36,154 nt of DNA, from contig NW_025955353.1 in assembly GCF_022376445.1 (NCBI RefSeq), positions 1 through 36,154 of the forward strand. The letters are read 5' to 3'. The notes beneath the pieces were generated by a model. That model was not told the DNA's origin, made no database searches, and worked only from the letters and a program-made list of their open reading frames with translations. The DNA comes from Fomitopsis serialis (taxonomy: Eukaryota; Basidiomycota; Agaricomycetes; Polyporales; Fomitopsidaceae). Positions within the stretch are counted from its first letter, which is position 1. Each line of letters opens with the position of its first letter. The translations under genes and the position numbers were made by a program. This document shows positions 11,346 to 20,542 of this stretch, in pieces.

Positions 11346-14300
11346 ATGGCGAGAGGCAAAGCAAAGTCATGCCATTCGACGCATATTCCCCTTGGTAACG
11401 CTGAGGACAACACTTGCCCAGCGTGCGACAAGCCTCTCAAATCGGCTCAAGGGCTCATGGCCCACCTATCATCCGCTCAGTCTTGCAAGTGGTACAGGAA
11501 AGGAAAGAATCCGGAACCAAGGTGCGAAATCCCAGTGCTGGTAAACGAGGCTGCTCCTGCTACAGACATGGACGTGGACGTGGACGTGGAAGACTTCCGC
11601 GACGTCCTTGAGACGAGGGACTTGTTCCGGTTCACACTTCCCACCTCGGTCCACTCACCCATTCCAACTGAGGGTGAAGCCTCGTCGTCGTCATCCACAG
11701 GGGGCCCTGCAGCTCAGCCGTTTCCCAATCCACCCGGACCTGCCTTGGACGATGATGACGATACCAGAGTTGAAGAAGAGGACGAGCTCGCGGGCAAGGT
11801 GATACGAATGGAGGAAACAATAGTGGAGACGTGGAGGGCCTACTTCGGAGAGGACGAAGAAGGAGTGGACCTGGACGAAGAGGACCGAATGGACGTGGAC
11901 GGCGAAGATGAGGCTCAGAAGCCGCTAGACCCGAACCAAAAATGGAGACCCTTCGCGTCCGAGCTCGACTGGCGAGTAGCCATGTGGGTTGTTCGAGAGG
12001 ATGTCGGTCAGAAGTCGCTCAATCGGTTTCTGAGCATACCGGGTGTACGTGTCTCTCCATATCACTATGCTGGACCAGCCCTAACTCCGAGTGATGGATC
12101 TTAGGTGGTTGAAAAGCTCGGTCTTACGTTCAAAGACGTACGCGAGCTCTTCATGAAGATTGATGCCATCCCGGAGATGGCGGCTTGGAAGACATCGTCT
12201 CTCGCGTTCCCGGACAGGCCGGATGAGAAGCATCTCGTTCGATACCGAGACATCCTTGAAGCAATCAAGGCGCTGCTGGGCAACCCGTCCTACGCGAAGT
12301 ACATCGTGTATCGCCCGAAGCGTGTCTTCACAGATCGGTCGAGGACGAAGCGCATTTTCACGGAGATGTGGACGGGACTGTGGTGGAACGCGGTGCAGGT
12401 GAGTTGCAATCTGATTATCTGTATTACTACAGACAATTCTGATGAGCAAGTAACAGAAGTTAATTCCCCGGGAGCACGCCGTCGCCCCCGTCATCATTTC
12501 CACCGATAAGACACAACTCACTCAGTTTGCGGGCAACAAAGCGGCGTACCCGGTCTATCTCACACTTGGCAACATCCCTCGGGCCATCCGTCGCAAACCG
12601 ACAGAGCACGCCTGCATTCTATTGGGATATCTCCCTGTGACCAAGATCGGAAAGAAGCAGCTTGGCAAGCGGGAATGCAAGGCAAGGGGTCAGAGACTCT
12701 TTCATGCGGCAATGCGTATTATTCTTCAGCCTCTCGTGCGCGCAGGTTTGGATGGCATCGAGGTCACCGGAGGCGACGGCTCCGTCCGCCGTGTGCACCC
12801 CATCCTGGCTTCTTACGTGGCTGACTATCCAGAACAATGTCTGGTGGCGTGCTCGAAGTACGGCACCTGTCCGAAGTGCATGTGCCCCGCAGACAAGCTG
12901 CAAGACGATGCCCTCAAGGACCCGCGCACCCCCGAGGAGACGGAGCGCATCATCAGGGAGGCACGAGCTGAGGGAAACACGCCCGCCGCCGCCGACGCTC
13001 TGTGCATGGAACAAGAGGTCAGCGGCGGTGTGAAGACACCGTTCTGGACGGACCTGCCGTACACTGACATCCACATGTCCATCACCCCGGACGTGTTGCA
13101 TCAGCTGTACCAGGGGGTGTTCAAACACCTGGTCTCGTGGTGCCAGGATCTCCTCAGCCCTGAGGAGCTCGACAACCGTCTCCGTTGTCTCCCAGGCGCG
13201 TACGGCATTCGGCACTTCAAGAATGGGATCTCGTCGCTGGCCCAGGTGTCAGGCAAGGAAAGGAAGGAAATGGCGCGCATCCTCCTAGCCTGTCTTGTTG
13301 GCAAGATACCAAAGGCGGTCATGCTCACCTTCCGGTCCATTCTCGACTTCATCTACCTAGCGCAGTACCCGACTCACGATGACACCACTCTAGGATATAT
13401 GACGGACGCTCTGAAGACGTACCACAAGAATAAAGACGTCTTGATCAAGCTTGGAATCCGGGAACACTTCAATATCCCTAAGTTTCACTCGCTGATGCAT
13501 TACGTGGATTCCATCCGCCAGTTCGGCACCACCGACAATTACAACACGGAGATGTTCGAACGTCTCCACATAGACTTCGTGAAAAAGGCGTGGCGCGCCT
13601 CGAATCACCGGGACGAGTTCCCCAAATGATGAAATGGATCACGCGTCGAGAGAAGATGGCCGCATACGAGGCCTTTCAAAAGGAGTGTCTAGTGGAGGAG
13701 GTATCAGAGGACTTAGACGGCAACCCTGAGGACTCAGAAGGGGCAGCTTCTTGTCCAGAAGAGGTTGTGGACGTTGGGAACAATGTCAAGATAGCTAAGT
13801 ATCCTCCAGCGCCTCAGCAGCATCTAACTCGTATCCAGGAGCGGCACAATGCTCCTGGTTTCTCCACCGCCTTGACCGCCTTCATTAACGATATACAGCC
13901 ATCCGAACTTCGACTGAACCGCCACGACCTCTCTCGAACGTGGCTACCTTTCGATCGGCTGGACGTCTACCACCAAGCCCGCTTCAGTCCTTTCGCGCTG
14001 TCCGACGGTAAAGAGGAGCAAGACGTCGTCAAGTCTATCCCCGGCTCAGCTATCAAGGGAAGGAAGGCACGGTTTGACACCGTCATTGCTCTTGAGAACG
14101 GGGAAGCCGAATCCACAGGGGTTAGAGGTAGGACCAGCGGTTCAATCGTCACGGGTGTGCTGCTCACAAGGCCTGTTGTAGGTACACGAGCTGGAAGACT
14201 GAAGGTAATATTCAGGCTGCCTGAGAAGCTCCTGGCTCGCCAAGGCGGCGGATGTTCACCCTCATGGTGGCCCAAAGGACCACTGGCTTACGTCGAGTGG

Positions 14301-14564
14301 TATTCGAGATTTGCAAGTGCCGCGGATCCCATCCACCTCATGTACACTGTAAATCGACCACCGCTACGTTCTGACGGCCTTCCGCCTGGGCAGATTATTC
14401 CGCTCTCACAGATACGTCAGTCGTGTCAGCTTGTGCCGGCCTTCCCCGACGGGTCCCGAGGTACAGTGCCCCCAAATTGGACCTCGGAGAACGTGCTAGA
14501 CGAGGCAAACCGACTCTTACTGAATAACTGGGCTGGGATGTACGCTTATCAGACACTGTGGTAG
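11346..14564 (+). CDS. Plavaka-type DDE transposase, frame broken once
   Basis: Exon 1 (11346-12044) starts MARGKAKSCHSTHI and has an N-terminal zinc finger, C-x2-C-x12-H-x7-C (CPACDKPLKSAQGLMAHL...C). An acidic linker and the start of the helical region follow. Exon 2 (12105-12398) ends WTGLWWNAVQ. Exon 3 begins at 12457 with the catalytic core. Probable DDE residues are Asp in ISTDKTQLTQF, Asp in ITPDVLHQLYQG and Glu in NTEMFERLH. A CxxC insert (YGTCPKCMCPADKL) lies between, as is usual for Plavaka. The C-terminal domain has GTRAGRLKVIFRLP, GPLAYVEWYSRF and NWTSENVLDEANRLL. A 51-base intron (about 14129-14179) fits in frame. Known: Plavaka elements are Agaricomycete DNA transposons related to CACTA elements and often carry TET/JBP-like oxygenases. 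Oddity: at 13618-13628 the frame stops at DEFPK and resumes one base off as MMKWITRREKM. A single base appears lost in a C run, by mutation or sequencing. Confidence 0.85.
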
Positions 14565-14799
14565 TATATTGTATCTACATAATTGTATTCTACTGTTCGA
14601 GAAACCGCTAGGTTTGCTTGCGAGCGCTTGTGACCGCAACTTCGCCGCTGTCATAGTGCGAGACGCTGCTTTACACTCCTCCGGCGACTTCCCACTTCAG
14701 CAGACAGCTCGTCTTTCTTGAGACTTGGACGTGCTGCTTACACAACAACCCTCGTGCTTACAATCCAAATCACTTGTTCAGCTTGCTTTCCTCACCGTC
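14565..14799. other. Short intergenic region after the transposase
   Basis: No gene is supported. It holds the 3' end of the transposase transcript and the promoter of gene F. A TAGTG pentamer at about 14656 resembles a CACTA-element end, but no matching left end could be shown. Confidence 0.3.
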
Positions 14800-15849
14800 A
14801 TGGTTCGCCCGGATCCGCGAGTGCTCCGGCTGCTCGCTCCTGCTCTTCCAACCTATGCAATCGCTGCTCACTACTCCCAACCATGTCTGCGAGTTGGGCC
14901 CGAACTCAATCACGTCACCGTGGTGTGCCTGCAGAGAAGGAATTTCGGAGTTTTGTTTGACTATGTGTGTGAAGTTTGTTCTGTACATTCGGATGAATTG
15001 ACATGCAATTGAATTCTAGTGCGTAAAGAACGACTGCTCCGTCTGTCCGGCCACGCGCAGCGACGAGCAAGGGACGAGGAAGGATCGCATGCAGGCTCTG
15101 GCCGCAATAGACCTGTTGGATCCTCCAGCAACGCTTGGCGGATGGGTACTCTTGGGGTCGATACTAGAGAGTCACGTCGGGGCTTTCATACCGAAGTGTT
15201 TGCAGGGGCCGTCTGTGAAAGTAGTTGTGGAGACGTTGGTATTTGCCTTGGTGAGTCACACTCTGTTATCTAACTTTGTCGAGCTCACGCTGTGCCATTT
15301 GACTCAGGACGGACATGCTCCTCTGTCGCTCCCTCTCATATGGGAGATACACGGCGACGAGATGGAAATCTCACTTGATCAACCCCTCACCATCCAGCTC
15401 TTCCGCGGGCTCAACGTGTGGAAGGTCATCGAGGTCCGCTTGACGCGACTTTCGATTTCTTCCACGTCGACACCGAGAAGTTATCCCGCGTGTTTGCGCC
15501 CCAAGTCTCCCTCCGCCTCACCTTACCTCTGCGGTACACGCCTGTATTCAAAGACACGGCGGTATCCATTACCGTGCATGCCGCCGAATACGCTCGCGGC
15601 ATGAAACCTCTCCATCCCATGTGCTCAATGAAGGCGGATTTACGGCCTCGACTTCTATTCCCGTGGACATGCCGCAGCGCCGCCAATGCTTCAAGGCGAC
15701 TGGAGAATCGAGCACCGTGGCAGCCCCAAGGAACAGTCGCAGTGCGACCTCTCATGGGCGAAGACGGGTGTACGGTGGAAGACCTCGTTCCGCCGGAGGA
15801 AACTCGGACTCGGACTCGGACTCGAACTCGGACGGATCAGACGCGGTAG
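14800..15849 (+). pseudogene. Gene F: paralogue of gene G, unknown function, frame broken
   Basis: Function is unknown. Homology to gene G just downstream sets the frame. Exon 1 from ATG 14800 reads MVRPDPRVLRLL, then ELNHVTVVCLQRRNFGVLFD. A GTGTGT...TAG intron follows. Exon 2 begins CVKNDCSVCP and continues to LGGWVLLGSILESHVGAF. After a second intron (about 15252-15308), exon 3 reads APLSLPLIWEIHGDEMEI and FRGLNVWK. From there the homologous sequence continues one base off: DATFDFFHVDTEKL, VSLRLTLPLRYTPVFKD, GMKPLHPMCSMK, MGEDGCTVEDLVPP. There is thus a single-base break near 15420-15430. The end carries a CGGACT/CGGACTC hexamer-like microsatellite (about 15803-15835). Cysteines in CVKNDCSVC align with gene G and may bind metal, but this is weak. 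It may be island cargo or an ordinary tandem duplicate. Confidence 0.55.
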
Positions 15850-16375
15850 ATGGTGAAGGCGCAATGCTGTTGCTGATGGCATAGAGGAGCGGGCGCGGTG
15901 GAATCTGGGAGGTTCTCCCAGGAGGCAAGGAGATCCCGTACGTCGAGAGCGCGAGGGCCGCTGAGAGCTTCAGCGCTCGGAGGTGGAGGTCTGGGAGGTC
16001 AGGCGAAACGGCTTCTTGTTCCATGTATCTAGTGAGTGAGACGTGTAAATGTGACGAATGAAATGAATTGTTCTCAAATATTGGAGCCGATCAATGAGCT
16101 GCAAGCGTTTGTCAAGGGCTTAAACCTGCTTCGCTACGTCAGAGTAATCCCAGAACAGGTACACAATCCAGCATCACACAATTATTCTTCATAAATGTGA
16201 GTACTCGCGCTCGAAATTACATCTCTACTTATTCCTACCGCGTGGGCCAGCCACGGGCGCTTCATTGCGATAAGACGCGCGTCGGCCTCCCACGCGCTTC
16301 CATCTCTTTCAACCACTTACGGTCGCTCATCACTGCTTCAGTCGCTTGCCGCCCCATCCCTCCGCTTATTCGACT
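15850..16375. other. Intergenic region between paralogues F and G
   Basis: No gene is supported in these 525 bases. The first part is the 3' end of gene F and the rest is likely the promoter and leader of gene G. A minus-strand open frame here is an antisense shadow of the repetitive end of gene F. Confidence 0.4.
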
Positions 16376-17609
16376 ATGGCTATCACGCGTATCGATCAGA
16401 GACTCCTCAACATCATCGCTTCCCAGAGCTCTCCTACCGTCAGCCTCGACGTCGTCGAGGTGTTCAATTGTACCAAGCGATGCACGCGCCCCGCCACGAC
16501 CGGTCTCGCCCACGTCCCCGTCATGTGCCTGGACAGGGCACACATAGGCGAGATCTTCAACTATGTAAGCGACTTTTCACTCTGGTAAGGCGGTAATTCT
16601 AACCGTTTCATTTGTCAAGTGTGCCACTCACGAACACACGGTCTGCGAAATGCTGAAGGCTGACCCCTTCCTTCAGCCCACGGTGGACGCGCAGCGGCGC
16701 ATTCTCCAGGACGTCGACGCCACGGCGCAGGATGACGACCCCATTAGGCTCGGGGGATGGGTCTTCCTGGGGGCGGTGCGGCAGTTCTACGCCAACCAGC
16801 AGAGCGTGCCGCCTCTATTGCGGGGGCCGGTCAATGGACGGCTACCGAGGGTTGCCCTGGTGGAGGCATTCTTCTACATCAAGGTACGTGCGTTGCTTAG
16901 TTTCTGTATCCACTGAGCTAAATACTACGTGGGTCCATACAGGACGCCGCGCCGCCGATCAGCCTCCCGCTCCTCTGCGAGATCAGCCCGCTCGCGCTGG
17001 AGATCGACATCCCGGGTCCTGACCACCAGCCCCTCATGTGGCAGGTCTTTCCGGGCCTGAATCCGTGGAAGGACCGGGAGGAGCGGCGCCGTTGCTTGGG
17101 CGGGGGTGGATTCGACGTGTACAACGTCGTACAGGAGACGTTCTACCCGACCTCCATCATGTTCGGAGGCGGTAGGTACCGCTTCCGCCTCACCTTACCG
17201 CTGCAGCACCCGCCCATCTTCAAGCTCAGCAACGTGGTTACGACGCCGAGCGTGCACAGCTACGCTCATGGCGTGCAGCCGATGAAGCCGCTGTGCTCCA
17301 TGAAGCGTTGCTTCATGGACCAGCAGTACTCTGGCCCCACCTTCCACTTCCACGCCAGTACATGGAAGCGCAATGGAGCGTCGTAATGCGGGGGTCCCAC
17401 TGGGGATCATCGCGCAGTGCCCCACCTTTGGTGAACCTGGGTGCACGGTGGTCGTCCAGCAAGGATTCGTGCCGGCGGCGCCGGAACGTCACATCGAGGA
17501 GGACGGCGACTCGGACGGCAGCGATGATGAATGGGATGGGGCGGGGACGGATACGGATGACTCGGAGGGGAGCTGCCGTACTTTGACTGGGATGAGTTCC
17601 GGTTCATAG
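16376..17609 (+). CDS. Gene G: paralogue of gene F, unknown function, with acidic tail
   Basis: Function is unknown. Exon 1 (16376-16564) reads MAITRIDQRLLNIIAS, FNCTKRCTRP and VPVMCLDRAHIGEIFNY. The intron GTAAGC...CAAG ends near 16619. Exon 2 starts CATHEHTVCEML and runs to LGGWVFLGAVRQFYANQ and RVALVEAFFYIK. Exon 3 (from about 16943) reads AAPPISLPLLCEISPLALEI, FPGLNPWKDREERRR, GGGRYRFRLTLPLQHPPIFK and GVQPMKPLCSMK. The frame meets a stop at TWKRNGAS (17386). The homologous tail, GIIAQCPTFGEPGCTVVV followed by the acidic DGDSDGSDDEWDGAGTDTDD, is in another frame up to 17609. A one-base break near 17375 or a missed intron explains this. Conserved with gene F are the LGGWV block, the SLPL block, the RLTLPL block and the MKPL..CSMK block. 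It is likely a soluble protein; no catalytic motif was recognised. Confidence 0.6.
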
Positions 17610-17930
17610 GGCAGGACTAGTAGTTTTTTGAATCCCTTCTTCTCTTTCTGAATGACGTCCGATTGTATCACACTGACTGGGAAATGTACTGCAACGCTGG
17701 TAGTGTAGTTGGATTATGACTTGCTGTAACCGTATGTATTTTTGTGCCTTATCTAGCTGTAGAACAGTGCAATGGGGTATGGATATGATATTGAATGTAT
17801 ACACCATCTGAAGTACATGTGGGCTATCTACAATGTGTTTCAAAGACCAGATAAGCGATTAAAAGGTCTACCGTTCGATTGTACTGAACCGGATCTGCAG
17901 CAATTGACCCAAAGCAATCTCACAGCCCTC
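17610..17930. other. Gene-free stretch before the LTR element
   Basis: About 320 bases of AT-richer sequence, the 3' end of gene G, then the flank into which the LTR element inserted. No gene and no clear transposon end is visible. TAGTG at 17701-17705 was considered as a CACTA-like end and not accepted. Confidence 0.4.
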
Positions 17931-17935
17931 CGGAG
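17931..17935. repeat. Target site duplication CGGAG, left copy
   Basis: CGGAG directly precedes the 5' LTR and is repeated directly after the 3' LTR at 25772-25776. Five-base duplications are normal for LTR retrotransposon integration. Confidence 0.85.
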
Positions 17936-18138
17936 TGTAACGGATATTCCCGTTACGGTATATCTTATCTTGTACGCTTGTTCATGTTTGTTCGAGGGCT
18001 CGTATGGCGCGCCAGCGCACCTACGAGACCTCAGTCCTTTACCATCCTCATCGCCCCATGTATGCTACGTGTAGACAGTCCCTCTGAATAGAGACTGGTT
18101 ACAGCGCATACCGGGCCCGAGGATTAAGGGACGCCACA
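17936..18138 (+). repeat. 5' LTR, 203 bases
   Basis: It begins TGTAACGG and ends CGCCACA. It starts with its own hairpin (GTAACGG, loop ATATTC, CCGTTAC). A TATA-like GGTATATC lies at about 17957-17964. The 3' copy differs at one base only (about 18100: GACTGGTT against GACTGGGT). Confidence 0.9.
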
Positions 18139-18150
18139 CTTTTTTGCGCT

Positions 18151-18171
18151 CCAGAACAGCTTCTGTTCTGG
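18151..18171 (+). other. Leader hairpin just after the 5' LTR, where a primer site is expected
   Basis: CCAGAACAG, loop CTT, CTGTTCTGG: a perfect 9-base-pair stem 12 bases after the LTR end. A tRNA primer-binding site would usually start with TGG right after the LTR, and none is seen. The hairpin may serve in priming or packaging; this is inference. Confidence 0.5.
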
Positions 18172-18259
18172 GGACTATCTACTCTAGGCAACAACCTGGA
18201 AACTTCGAATTTCTATGCTTTACATCAAAATCTAGTCGACTTCGCAACCACTCAAGAAG

Positions 18260-20542
18260 ATGGCTGGATCGACAACCCACTCTCCCAAGCACTCGCGTAG
18301 TACTCGGAAGGCCCACCGCGCGAAGGTCGATGCGAAGGTGGATGGAATTCTTGGCAGTTTTGCGAAGTTCTTGAAGAGTATCCCGGTCGAGACACGAGCC
18401 ACCCCCGATAGGCGGTTCCGGACACTCGATGACTCGATGAAGCATCTAGAGGATGCTATTACATCGCTCAGACGCTCCGTGGAGCAGGACAACGAGTCCA
18501 GACGTCACCGTCGCACGACCTGCCAGACTGAGCTCTCCGACCCCGAGAACTCGTCCGGAGCACTCGCGGAGCAGGCACCGTCCGACCGCGAGGTCGAACG
18601 CACAGCACACGCAGAACTGTTCGAGCCCAAGGTCGAACCCATTCAGAGCTGCCAGGAGAACCCGACTCCGCCTGTTCCAATCGAGCCACAGGAGCTGGAA
18701 AGCTCTCCGACGAGTGGTGCGCGCAAAGAGATCGACAGCGCTGCCGCTGTTGAGCCCGCGTCTGAGCCCAAGGGGCCGCGTCCTGAGCAGATCGAGCCCG
18801 ACATCGAGACTGCTCAGAGATGTCCGGAGACTCCGTCTCCGACTGCTCCCAGTGAGCTGACCAAACTCGGTACCACCATCAAGAGTGGTGCACGCACCCG
18901 GTTCGACGACGCCGCCGTCGCCGAGACCGAGCCCAAGCCCCAGTTGTCCGACAAGGCGACTCGGCCCTACGCCCGGGAAGGCATAGGGACGCGACCTTAC
19001 GTCGCATCCTGGGATGTAGGCGAGCTTCTGCTCGTAGATCCACATGTCGCGTGCTCAGAAATGAGCCGCGACTCAAAATATATGATCGCGCCGGACGACG
19101 TGCCCGACGCGGCAAGCATCGAGCTCGACACTCAACGCGTCGAGCGTCACGCGCCCGCGCCGAGAGCGAGCACTCTCAGCGTTAGCGCTGGAAGTACTCC
19201 TCACCATGCTAACCGCCACTTCGACCTTCACTCTGGCCGCCACCGCCCGCGTGCAACCGCGTTCCAACCCGGTTCGCACTTCCCAACGGAAGTGCGAGCC
19301 GCGGACTGTCCTTGGACAGCTGAACCCTTCGCGGTTCAGCTGAAGGATCGACCGGTCAGTACCGACCGCCACCTCGCGGTCGGCAACCCCTCCGACGACC
19401 TGGCACCTCGCGGTACAAGACCGCCAGGGCCTTCCTCTCCGATCCTCTCCCTCCGCCCTCGCGTCTCGCATCTCGACTCGGGAGACTCTCCTCTCGAGTC
19501 TCATGACTCTGGCGACACCCATCGCGGCTCTGGCGACACACAACCCAGTCGCACGATCCAGGATTCGCACGACCTGCGTGCAAGCCCAGCACCAGGCAAC
19601 CAGGCTGCGCGAAACACGGGAGACACGGAGCGAGGAGAATGCGAGGAAATCAGGAAAAGGAAGGAGGGGGAAGGGTGCGGGGCGAGCATGAAAGACGAGC
19701 AGAGAGGCTCAATAAACGCAGGTACGCCCTTGGTGAACGTATCCCACTCGCCACCGCCTCCTTCTCCAATGCCCACACCGGCACACGTATCGACGACTAC
19801 AGAGGTCGTCGTGCGTGTCGCAGGCCATGAAGACGGCACGTATGCGTTGCGGGACGACCTGAGGGTTGTACCCTCCGCTTCTCGAGGTAGTACGCCCGCG
19901 GTATGGGACGACCTCGCGGTCGTACCATCCATTCTACCAGGCGACATGGCGGAGGCGCAGTGTTGCACACCCGACGTGTCCCGTCTATCCTGCACCAACC
20001 GTCGCGTAGCGAGTACGCCGAACCGTTCGCTCGACGTGCATGCTACCGACCAGCAGCAAGGCTTCAAGCTCGAGGGTACGCCCATACTGGACGTACCCAA
20101 TCCTCCGCCGGTCTTCTCGCTAGTACCCAAGCCAGCGCGCACTTCGACGAACGAGAAGCTTGCCGCGCACACTACTGGCCACAGAGACGGCATGTACGCG
20201 TTGCGGGACGACCTAATGGTCGTGCCCATCGCCCCGGTTGTGCTACGGGACGACCTTACGGTCGTACCACCAACATCGCAAAGCGACACGGTGGACGTGC
20301 AGTCCCGCATATCGGACACGTCCCGACCTTTGCTGACCGACCAGCACACTGTACCGACCAGTGAAGGTACGTCCTCGATGGACGTACCTGTCTCGATACC
20401 TCCATCCCCAATGCCCGCGCCAGCAGGCGTATCGACGAACGAGAAGTCCGTCGTACGCACTGCTGGCCACGAAGATGGCATGTATGTGTTGCGGGACGAC
20501 CTAAGGGTCGTACCCCCGCCCCTCGAGGCGGTATGCCTGTAA
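18260..20542 (+). CDS. LTR-element ORF, 5' part (760 residues), repetitive, unknown function
   Basis: The start MAGSTTHSPKHSRSTRKAHR is in a good context (AAGATGG). The first 90 residues look helical and charged (AKVDAKVDGILGSFAKFLKS, DDSMKHLEDAITSLRR) and could be a Gag-like assembly segment. The rest is disordered, rich in Ser, Thr, Pro, Asp and Arg. From about 19800 a unit of 90-120 residues begins, marked by AGHEDGTYALRDDLRVVP and ...EGTPILDVPNPPP. Three units fall in this part and about six follow in the next frame. The frame ends at VVPPPLEAVCL, where comparison with other copies of the unit shows one missing base near 20511. No known domain, cysteine knuckle or protease motif is visible. 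The repeating peptide is largely dictated by DNA palindromes (see findings), so it may not be the selected product. Confidence 0.7.
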   Translation: MAGSTTHSPKHSRSTRKAHRAKVDAKVDGILGSFAKFLKSIPVETRATPDRRFRTLDDSMKHLEDAITSLRRSVEQDNESRRHRRTTCQTELSDPENSSGALAEQAPSDREVERTAHAELFEPKVEPIQSCQENPTPPVPIEPQELESSPTSGARKEIDSAAAVEPASEPKGPRPEQIEPDIETAQRCPETPSPTAPSELTKLGTTIKSGARTRFDDAAVAETEPKPQLSDKATRPYAREGIGTRPYVASWDVGELLLVDPHVACSEMSRDSKYMIAPDDVPDAASIELDTQRVERHAPAPRASTLSVSAGSTPHHANRHFDLHSGRHRPRATAFQPGSHFPTEVRAADCPWTAEPFAVQLKDRPVSTDRHLAVGNPSDDLAPRGTRPPGPSSPILSLRPRVSHLDSGDSPLESHDSGDTHRGSGDTQPSRTIQDSHDLRASPAPGNQAARNTGDTERGECEEIRKRKEGEGCGASMKDEQRGSINAGTPLVNVSHSPPPPSPMPTPAHVSTTTEVVVRVAGHEDGTYALRDDLRVVPSASRGSTPAVWDDLAVVPSILPGDMAEAQCCTPDVSRLSCTNRRVASTPNRSLDVHATDQQQGFKLEGTPILDVPNPPPVFSLVPKPARTSTNEKLAAHTTGHRDGMYALRDDLMVVPIAPVVLRDDLTVVPPTSQSDTVDVQSRISDTSRPLLTDQHTVPTSEGTSSMDVPVSIPPSPMPAPAGVSTNEKSVVRTAGHEDGMYVLRDDLRVVPPPLEAVCL

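Noticed and set aside
860..17710. CACTA-like ends for the Plavaka element (CACTA at about 880, TAGTG at 14656 and 17701)
   Set aside because: Only five bases match, no longer inverted repeat was visible and no target duplication could be shown.
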